From NCBI GenBank assembly GCA_027946555.1, contig JAPEVC010000054.1, positions 103,837 to 167,836 on the forward strand: DNA of 64,000 bases, written 5' to 3'. This document shows, in pieces, positions 55,930 through 64,000 of this stretch. The stretch is from Gnomoniopsis sp. IMI 355080. Lineage: Eukaryota > Ascomycota > Sordariomycetes > Diaporthales > Gnomoniaceae. How positions within the stretch are numbered: position 1 is the first letter of the stretch; each line of letters starts with the position of its first letter. The notes below the pieces were generated by a model. That model saw only the letters and a program-made list of their open reading frames with translations. It made no database searches and had not been told where the DNA came from. The position numbers were made by a program, and so were the translations under genes.

Positions 55930-58900
55930 TTGACCTACTAGGTTGTCAGACAGCCCACAGCTATGGGACCCACTGTGCCAGTTTCATCAACACATTACAT
56001 ACAGCCTTGGCAGAATTACCCCGGCAAGACAAACTCAACTGAGTTGATCTGTCAACCCGAAACAAATAACTTCAAGGAACTGGCCCAGTCATAAATTGGC
56101 AGGGTTGGAGAGGCACATAAAACTTCTCGTGCCTAAGGAATGGATTGCAGCACATTCAGGATCTGTCCTCTGGTTTGGACATTTTGCATTTTTGGGTGGG
56201 GAGGGCTTTTAGGAAATCGCACTCCATAAGATGGACATGCATTACTTTACATTGTTTGCGGGTGGTTTTTGTTCAATTCTTGTTTTGCCACTTTATTCCC
56301 CGTGCCCTCAAGCGGCAGCACCACATGAGGATGTCAGGATACTGTTCCTCTTAAATTTCTAATCCCTCCAGTCACTCTCTCCTGGAAATTATCATTTTTC
56401 TTCTTCAATCACTTTTCACTTTGTTCTACACACGAGATACCATGTTATGAGAGTCAGACCAAGAAGCCGCACAAGCAGGATGGGCAGAGGATTTAAATCG
56501 AGCTTCGAGGAGGATGGACATTAGCTTCACAAATGCTTTACAGCACAAGAGCACCATACCGAGCTCCAAAGCCTAAAAATATTCAACGAATGGAAGGCAG
56601 TCACCAAACCCCAAAGAATCCTCCCTTCGCTGTTTCTTGTGATGACAAACACTCAAATTGACAACAGGACAAACCTTCACATGCAGATATCAAGTACAAA
56701 TAATTGATTTGTTCTGACGTTGATGACACTGATGATCTACAGGGACCCGTTCATCGACCAGAGATGAGGCGAGGAGATCCCGTACAGACCTTGTAGCCCT
56801 TGTCCTTGCTTTATTAAGCAATCCAGGATCCAGGGAAAGTTAGCGTTTGAACTCTTCACTTACTACTCTAGGAAGCTGATCCTAATTAGTAAGCTGCACA
56901 CTTCTGTGCCTTGCAAGAGTCACATCTCCCAGGCTTCAGTACCTGACTTCTGCTTGAGAAGTGGTACACCGAGTAGGAATGCCCACGAGTGAGTGGAGCT
57001 TGGGGCAGCACAGATATTTGCTGAGTCTTGGACAAGCTTTCCTGGAGTCTATAAACAAGCAGCTATGTCTAAAGTGGTCATTACACAGTACTGTATTTTC
57101 TGGTGATGTGGCCTTTGGTGAAAACTCCAAACCAATTTTTTTTCCCTTTTCATATGCTTTTCCAGAGTTGATGATGCTGTTGTTTATGAGCTCATATGGT
57201 ATTAATGCACAGTCAACTCAGCCATTATCTTGACCAGTGGCTTATATCTATATATATGCTACAGTGCTGGATGTCAGTTGCTGTCAGCGCGTGATTAACC
57301 TCTCGGCTTATGGTCCTTGTCCCCGTCTCCACAGGAGTACCTCAGGTACCAAGTTACACACACAGCCTTCTGTCCATTAACACAAGGCTGAAAGCGCGAG
57401 GCTGATCTCACTGTTCGGCTCAGCCGGTCTGACTTAATATTAATGTCATCTGTCAGGCACTCTGGTCATTAACAATAGTTGAACTCATCAGGTGTTCCAT
57501 TTCTCATCATTTTGTTCACCAGACTTTCCCATTCATTCGATACTAACATAATCATGAAGTCAAAGCATCATATGAACTATAATTCTGCGAACTCCTTGCT
57601 AGGTCTTTTTCTAAAAGCTTTGTCGTTCGCAAGCTCTCACAGATTGCAAGCTGCCAGGAATTCACTACTAGCATATGCCTAGGCAGGGAGGGAGGCACTG
57701 CAAGTCTGCGTTATGCTGCAAAACCCCTAAATTACTTTAGGACCGAATGTTGCGCGACGCCTTTCACAATGAGTTAGTATAATACTCAAATGAGACTCGT
57801 TCGCTACGTCGAACAGATTTCAATCCCCCACAGATACACATCTCTTCGATTTGCTGCACATCAGCTCGCCCATAACACTTTTGAAACATTTGCAGTTTAG
57901 AAAAGCCATGATTTCGATTTTCAGCTCAGTGCCGAGCGTGAAACTGAAGCCAGACCCGGAGGAGCGAGCGAGCGAGGAAGTGCGTGCCATCTCTTGGGAC
58001 TGAACAGCCCCAGAAGGCAGCGCTAATGGTATGCACCATCCCCACCACCGTCTAGCTCACACGATACCACTCCGAGGGAACCCCGCGTCCTCAGACTCGC
58101 AGGCCATCTACACCACCCCTAAGCTGACAGTGGCCCTGCGGCTACGCGGAGGTAGACTTCGACGTGGGCCCTACGGATCACAAGGACTTTAGATGGTGTG
58201 AGCGCGGTTACCAGAAACTCGGGACATCTGGCACCTAGCCGAGTCTTATCCATGGTGTCCAGCGCTGATTCTAGCCGGGTAAGTTTATTTTCGCCGCCAT
58301 TGTTGTCATGTGTGATGTGCGAGATCATCCAGAGTGCTGGTATCTACATTTCTCACTCATCTTAAGCGATACATAGACGAAATACTCGGTATACTGGAGC
58401 GGAACACTTTCGGCTTTGGTTCCAACAGTCGATTCTTGAGTCACCTTCCCGGAATCCTGTGCGTCGCCACGTCATGATTGTTGCATCGCGAGAGTTTGGA
58501 CCCGTTCTCTGCCCGGCCAAGAAGTGGGTCAGGATACATGAGCAGAATTGTACAGTGGCATCAAAGAGGCTCTCCGTGTGCACCAGTGTGTACAGCTGAC
58601 AATAGGCTGGATTAGTCCCGTGAGCGCATAGAAGTGTGTGGCACGTACATGCCCAGGGCATACTGGGATGGTAAGAATCCGGCTCCCATTCACTTCGACA
58701 AGGCTAGATAATAAATTGGCGAAGATGCAGACCATTTCCGGCCCACGAGATGGCTGAAGACCAATGCGATTAATATGGATTAAGCATATGCTAGCCTTCG
58801 GCGGTGGTACGAGGAGCTGCATTGGCAAAGACATATCTCCGGCCGAGATGCACAAGCTAGTCCCAGAGGTGTTGAGGTACTTTGATCTTGAGTTGGCGAA

Positions 58901-59480
58901 CAACGGCACTTGGAAAACGACGAATATGTTGTTTTGATCGCAAGAAAATGGGACCACTTTGTCTTAGACGGAGGGTAACTAGGATAGCAACATTGCCCCC
59001 GTTGGCTGACAGATCACGCCCCCCCCCCTTTCCCGAAACAAAGAAGGAATACATAAGTGGATAAATTGCTGTCCCAACGTGGTGTTCGTCAACTACATAG
59101 CATGAGCTCACATGTCGTGGAATTCTTTGCATCGGGCCGTACACGACTCCGGGGGTCCGAATTATCTCTGATGCACAGAAATTTGTCTGGTTCTCGAGAT
59201 AAAGTCCAAGCGCGTTTACGTCACACTCGAAAAGGGTACGTACCTTGGACCAACACAGATAATATGGCGGGTCTGCAAGAAACTTCCACAGGCGGTCGGT
59301 ACGATGCGGTCTATCACCCTGCACATCTCAGAATAGAGTGATTTCCTTCATTATCTTATAGAGCATCCCTATAGAATCATCCTTGAGCATCACTGCCAAA
59401 TCCTCGAACTCTTCGTGCCACCTTCCACCACGTCCGTCTTGTCCAAACGCTAGCATACTCTGTTACACGCACCAGCAATC
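55930..59480. other. Intergenic, 3.6 kb
   Basis: No gene supported. Contains a TGCCTAGGCA palindrome at 57676-57685, a TATATA tract near 57245-57258, and a C10 run at 59019-59028. Minus-strand frames at 58529-58957 and 58857-59324 show no motif. Confidence 0.5.
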
Positions 59481-60315
59481 ATGGCCAATCTCAAGCACCC
59501 TCTGCAGAGACTGGACTCGCCATCGCCATCGCTTTCCGCTTTGTTCCACGTACTTGGAATAGTCTCGTTCTCACTCAGTTTTCGATGGCTCTTCATGTTT
59601 CCAAACCCCGAGAACGAGAAATTTGGCGGGTGAGTCATGAAAGACCTCGACTTTAACGACTCGATCCCGCTGACCTGGAATCATGTGGGCAGGATGTTCC
59701 AGTTCTTAACCATCATTGGCTTGGCGTTGGCTCTCGCGAGCATGGTCCTGGGCCTTTTGGCGGATTTCACGTATAATCGGGCCCTATTCAACGCGAAAAA
59801 CATCATATCAGTGTGCTCGACGCCCCTGGAAGTTCTCGTCAGCATCCTGTACTGGGGGATTAGCCTCATTGACAAGCGCCTCTTATTCCCAGAGGAGATG
59901 CAGCTGCCGTTCCTACCAGACTTTGGCTTCCACGCTATGCCAGCCATCATGTTGACTCTTGATCTGCTACTGTTCAGTCCTCCTTGGACCATCAAGTTTC
60001 AGGGCGCCATGATGCTTAGTACCGTGCTGGCTTTCGGCTACTGGGCGTGGATAGAGTACTGCTTCTCTTTCAACCAATCGTAAGTACTCTGGTCCCCGGT
60101 TGGATGGCTCTTAAATGTGTTCAGAAATCTGACTTGCGTTCAGCTACCCATACCCCATCTTCACCGTTCTCACCACACCCCAGCGAGTGGCGTTGTTCAC
60201 AGGCTCCGGTCTGACGTGTGCTTTCAGTACCATGGGCTTGAAGTGGCTGTATGGAAAAATCAACGGCATCCAGGAATTCAAAGACGAAGCCAAGATGTCA
60301 GCCAAGATAGACTGA
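59481..60315 (+). CDS. FAR-17a/AIG1-like integral membrane protein
   Basis: Three exons: 59481-59629, 59693-60079 and 60144-60315 (235 aa). Introns are 63 and 64 nt (GTGAGT..GCAG, GTAAGT..TCAG), and the joins give KFGG-MFQFLTIIGLALA and FNQS-YPYPIFTVL, the family's conserved stretches. About six membrane helices. The two residues essential in mammalian AIG1/ADTRP are matched by Thr56 (FLTIIG) and His130 (FGFHAMPAIMLTLDLLLF). Those enzymes are threonine hydrolases of fatty-acid esters of hydroxy fatty acids. The fungal substrate is unknown, but a lipid hydrolase in internal membranes is the best guess. The ATG context is good (GCAATCATGG). Intron 1 is a multiple of three and reads through to a stop, so splicing is required. 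Confidence 0.85.
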
Positions 60316-61214
60316 ATTTTCAAGGTGCCGGGACATCTAACAGCGCGTCAGCACTATATGCCGTTGATGTACATTCTGCGAAGGAAACGCAATGCGCTCC
60401 TACTAGCAACATGCATCAATCTCAGTAAGCCCATGGATCTCGGTCGCAATGAAAAGTCATCAGACCGCCTTTCTGTTGCCGGTGGCTTTGTTACCAACCT
60501 CGGATTCTGTACCTTGAACTCTCCTAGTTGTCCACAAAGACCGATCAGCCATTAAAGCAATTCGACATGGGACAAACAGTATCTCCTAAAGAAGCCTGAG
60601 TACCATAGTCAGATAAATGAGAGACTAATAGCAAGCATTGCTTGTTCGTAAGGCGAAAGCGCTCAATTTTCTGGATGGTCAACATTGCCCAAAATGAGTG
60701 ACTTGTGTCATCCTGTGAAAGGAGCAACTGCACGGAGCAACTGCACTGATTGGTTTATATTACCTAGCTAGAAGCGTTAATGAGCTGATACGTATGCCGG
60801 AAAAATACCATTATACATTGTAAATGATAGTCGGCACGAGACCTTGAGAGTCGGCCGTACGTAGTCGGCCTTGGAAGACGGCCTAGCTAGGCAGTCTAAG
60901 CACAGAACTGGTCGAGGTTCAAACCCTACTCAATTGTGAATCCGCCTTCGGCTGTGACGCTGCTGATGGAATCTCAAATTGTGCATACCGCTGCTTGAAG
61001 TGTGAGCTATTGAAGACCTTGGCGAAGACAGTATAAGCAATCTGGGTTGTTGTATTGCTTGAAGTACTGCGTACTGGCAGGTACTTTGCAGGTGGGGCCT
61101 GTACCCATCGGTCTCAGAACAAGGGGGTCCCCTGCGAATCACGCATTCTCATGCCACTTCAACCACCAGTAGCGCAGCTCTCAAATGAGCCTTGCGGTAC
61201 GTCAATTGGTACTT

Positions 61215-61221
61215 TGAGTCA
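61215..61221. promoter_or_regulatory. Gcn4/CPC1-type general amino-acid control element
   Basis: Perfect TGAGTCA, 194 bases before the ARO3 ATG. Yeast ARO3 is a Gcn4 target, so the context supports function. A second copy, TGACTCA, lies in ARO3 intron 1 (61473-61479) but overlaps the branch-point region. Confidence 0.6.
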
Positions 61222-61231
61222 CCCAGCTTTA

Positions 61232-61242
61232 CCCCCCCCCCC
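61232..61242. repeat. Homopolymer C11
   Basis: Eleven C residues 10 bases downstream of the TGAGTCA element. Confidence 0.9.
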
Positions 61243-61414
61243 AAATTGTTTTTGAACATTCAACACCATAAAGGTCCATGAGCGCACCCCAATTTCCAGG
61301 GTTGATTTCCGTTCTTCTCGCGACCAGCAAACTTCTGATCGGTACCCGGAACAAGTGACAAGTACAGGGTCGATTTGCAAACGAACGGTCTGTCTCCTTG
61401 TAAATACAGTCGCC

Positions 61415-62755
61415 ATGTCGGTACGTTGACATGCCCCACCAGAGCTTTTCTGCCGTCATTGTGTTCCCCCACTGACTCACCTGCGACGTTGCATAGTCCT
61501 TCTTCATCGAGAACAAGAACGTCGGCAACAAGGCCGATAGCGAAGACTGGAGGAGTGAGCCAAGGATCTAACTACTCAAAAGAGCGTGCACATTTTCAGA
61601 GACTAATGCGTTGCGTCCTTGCAGTTCGCGGCTACAACCCCTTGACGCCCCCCGACCTGCTCCAACATGAAATTCCCCAGACGAAAGAATCGAAGCGCGT
61701 CGTCGTCGAGAGCCGGCAAGAAGTCGCCACCGTAGTGCAAGGCACCGATCCGAAGCAGCGTCTTCTGGTCGTCATCGGCCCCTGCTCCATCCACGACCCC
61801 AAGGCCGCCCTGGAGTACTGCGACAAGCTGCTGAAAGAGAAGGAGAAGCACAAGGACGAGTTGCTAATTGTCATGCGCTCGTACCTAGAGAAGCCGCGCA
61901 CAACTGTTGGATGGAAGGGTTTGATCAATGACCCCGATATTGACAACAGCTTCCAGATCAACAAGGGCCTGCGGATATCGCGCCAGCTGTTCGTGGACTT
62001 GACGAGCAAGGGCATGCCCATCGCTAGCGAGATGCTCGACACAATCTCTCCACAGTTCCTAGCTGATTTGCTGTCGTGTGGTGCCGTGGGTGCGCGGACC
62101 ACGGAAAGCCAGCTACACCGGGAACTGGCAAGCGGTCTGAGTTTCCCTGTAGGCTTCAAGAACGGCACAGATGGATCGTTGGGTGTGGCAATTGATGCGA
62201 TTGGGGCAGTCAAGCACCCTCATCACTTCCTTTCGGTCACCAAGCCTGGTGTTGTTGCCATTGTAGGCACAGTTGGCAACGAGGACTGCTTTGTCATCCT
62301 AAGAGGAGGCACCAAGGGCACAAATTACGATGCGAAGAGCATAGCGGATGCCAAGGCAGCGTTGCAGAAGGCGGGTGTGCGTGATCGTCTGATGGTCGAC
62401 TGCAGTCACGGCAACTCTCTGAAGAACCACAAGAATCAACCTAAGGTGGCAGCTACCTTGGCGGAACAGATCGAGAAGGGTGAGAACAGCATCATGGGCG
62501 TCATGATAGAGAGCAACATTGGCGAGGGTCAGTATTTTTCTATATGAACGTGACTCCAATCAGTGCTAATTGCGAGAACTAGGTTCCCAAAAGGTGCCCA
62601 AAGAGGGCAAGGCAGGTCTTCAGTATGGCGTGAGCATCACCGATGCGTGCATCGGCTGGGAAGATACTGAGTCTGTTCTGGAGCTCCTGGCGCAGTCGGT
62701 GAAGAAGAGGAGAGCGGTTGTTGGCCAGAACGGAGTGAAGGAGAATAGTACTTAG
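61415..62755 (+). CDS. ARO3: 3-deoxy-7-phosphoheptulonate (DAHP) synthase, Phe-inhibited type
   Basis: Four exons: 61415-61420, 61497-61554, 61625-62527 and 62583-62755 (379 aa). The first exon holds only ATG TCG. The enzyme condenses phosphoenolpyruvate with erythrose 4-phosphate, the first step of the shikimate pathway, in the cytosol. Class I signatures: VVIGPCSIHDPKAA, RSYLEKPRTTVGWKGLINDP, GARTTESQLHRELASGLS, PVGFKNGTDG, DCSHGNS and VMIESNIGEG. The N-terminus FFIENKN...EDWRIRGYNPLTPPDLLQHE matches yeast Aro3 (phenylalanine-sensitive) and not Aro4. C-terminal VSITDACIGWEDTE is complete, and length is normal (yeast 370). All introns are short with canonical ends. The upstream TGAGTCA suggests cross-pathway amino-acid control. 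Confidence 0.95.
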
Positions 62756-63417
62756 AATGTACGGCTGCCCCTCCGTCCTCGGCCGAATTGATCCGATGGA
62801 AGATTGAGTAAGAAAGCAAATCGAGCGACAACGCTTGCTTCTTGTCCAAATGAAGCCGCACGAAGTTCGGGCGTTAACGGATCTGAAAAGAAAACACAAA
62901 AGCGGAATTGCTTAATTCAATTTTAGACTTATCGAAATACAAGACCCGGAAGTGTTTGGGATGACCTTGTCCTCCATTGACACAGATTCAACGTATGACT
63001 TAATGAATAAGTAAGGAAGTGCCCGTCAACATGCACACCCGAGCAGTTGCTGTCCATCGGCCTCAATGCGCTGGCTACATGGAGAGATTAATGCAATTCG
63101 CAGTCGTAGCCGTCATTGAGGGTAATCTCAGTGCAGAGCACCTTGTATCGTAATCTACGAGCTTGTGAGAGTAAGCTGGTCTGTGTAGAGATGAAATCTC
63201 GGCTTAGTCATCCTTCGAGTAATTGGAGGGCTTTGATTGGCAGACCTCTCGGGAGAACGAGGAAATCTGAACTGGCAGCGGAATCTGGGAAGCTTTCGCC
63301 AACATTGCCGACCTCAGCATTTCTGACCTCTATCGCCAGGCACTGGGAGCCGCATCCACCCCGACACATTTCCTCGCGACATCCACCGAAAGCTGAGTAA
63401 CAGCTTGCACACACAAG
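62756..63417. other. Intergenic
   Basis: 3' flank of ARO3 and promoter of cytochrome c1. Nothing else recognised. Confidence 0.6.
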
Positions 63418-64000
63418 ATGTTTGCTCGGACCAGCCTGCGCTCGACGCGCGCCGTCGCCGCTGCAAGAAATGGCGCCCTCAACTTTGCGAAGGTACGAGT
63501 CGATCGACCCATTGATCCGGATGACGGAGAGACCAAAGCCTTCGCGATCCACTACATATGAATCTCTTCGAGATTGTCAATTTCATACATGAGAAGAAGT
63601 AATGTTGTGAAACTAACGATTCTCATGAATGTAGCGCGCCGCGTCCACATCCAGCGAGGCACATGCCGCCCAAGGCAGGCGACTCAACATCGCCGCCGCA
63701 GCTTCTACCGCTGTGGCCGTTAGCTCCATCGCGTGGTACTATCACCTCTATGGATCCGAGGCCCACGCCATGACACCTGCAGAGGAGGGGTGAGTGAAGC
63801 TGGACAGACTCTATTTGGATACCTAGGCCGGATGGAATCGGGTGCTGAGGCATATACGAGTCCTTGCCAATGGGATGCCACACAACAAGAAGAAGCCAGC
63901 CAGCTGACAATATATGCAGTCTCCATGCTACTTCGTACCCTTGGGTGCACCAGCAGTGGTTCAAGACTTTCGATCACCAGGCGTACGTTCACCCCCCCTC
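63418..64000 (+). CDS. CYT1: Cytochrome c1, heme protein of complex III (5' part only)
   Basis: Exons 63418-63492, 63635-63789 and 63920-63982 are visible; the third ends at a GTACGT donor and the gene runs off the window. The protein starts with an Arg/Ala/Ser-rich mitochondrial presequence (MFARTSLRSTRAVAAARN), then the bipartite sorting helix RRLNIAAAASTAVAVSSIAW, and the mature start GLHATSYPWVHQQWFKTFDHQA, a strongly conserved cytochrome c1 segment just before the heme-binding CxxCH (not in the window). It acts in the inner mitochondrial membrane, passing electrons from the Rieske protein to cytochrome c. Intron 2 (63790-63919) contains a TACCTAGG palindrome. Intron phases agree throughout. 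Confidence 0.9.

Larger units (their letters stand above)
60316..61414. other. ARO3 promoter region
   Basis: Contains a Gcn4/CPC1 element (61215-61221), a C11 run (61232-61242) and a CCTAGCTAGG-like palindrome near 60890. No gene seen. Confidence 0.6.

Noticed and set aside
60880..60935. tRNA-like B box (GAGGTTCAAACCC)
   Set aside because: Flanks pair at only three of five T-stem positions, and no A box or acceptor stem can be built.

Overview
The window is nuclear DNA of a filamentous ascomycete (Pezizomycotina, most likely a Sordariomycete; the class is inferred from overall gene style, not proven). The reasons are short 50-140 nt introns with GTRNGT donors and CTRAY branch points, widely spaced monocistronic genes, a Zn2Cys6 regulator, an Src1-type inner nuclear membrane protein, a fungal ARO3 and a mitochondrial cytochrome c1. 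No tRNA, rRNA or CRISPR array was recognised.

Layout. 0-10 kb is gene-rich: a GPH-family sucrose-type transporter (+), SRC1/HEH1 (-), a secreted/one-membrane-pass cysteine-containing surface protein (-) and an Hsp20 protein with a very long RGG/Gly-His-rich N-terminus (-). 13-17 kb holds a SWIM zinc-finger protein (+) converging on a kinase-like protein with degenerate catalytic motifs (-). 17-27 kb is almost empty, with one possible decayed membrane-protein gene (about 19.5-20.1 kb) and a long pyrimidine-rich leader. 27-30 kb is an eight-exon Zn2Cys6 regulator (+). 35-36.5 kb is a TauD/TfdA-like Fe(II)/2-oxoglutarate oxygenase (+). 40.2-40.4 kb encodes a small secreted cysteine-containing protein, an effector-like candidate (-). 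41.4-43.6 kb is a second kinase-like protein whose catalytic Asp is Asn (-), divergent from a membrane-anchored NodB-type polysaccharide deacetylase (+, 44.7-45.6 kb).

46,985-51,806 is a complete Ty1/copia retrotransposon on the minus strand: identical 136-bp LTRs, an ACAAG target duplication, one uninterrupted 1,382-codon Gag-Pol frame with all catalytic residues, and a primer-binding site complementary to the anticodon region (not the 3' end) of initiator tRNA-Met. It appears to be a very recent insertion.

54.9-64 kb carries a disordered fungal protein with an internal duplication (+), a FAR-17a/AIG1-like membrane hydrolase (+), the Phe-type DAHP synthase ARO3 (+) with an upstream Gcn4/CPC1 element, and the 5' part of cytochrome c1 (+), cut by the window end.

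There is no obvious operon-like or biosynthetic cluster; the genes look like independent housekeeping, surface and regulatory functions with one young transposon. The observations most worth following are the SRC1 intron with two acceptors in different frames, the intact copia element with its half-tRNA primer site, the small secreted protein, the two degenerate kinases, and a recurring TACCTAGGTA palindrome in non-coding DNA. Exon boundaries were inferred by eye from splice signals and reading frame.
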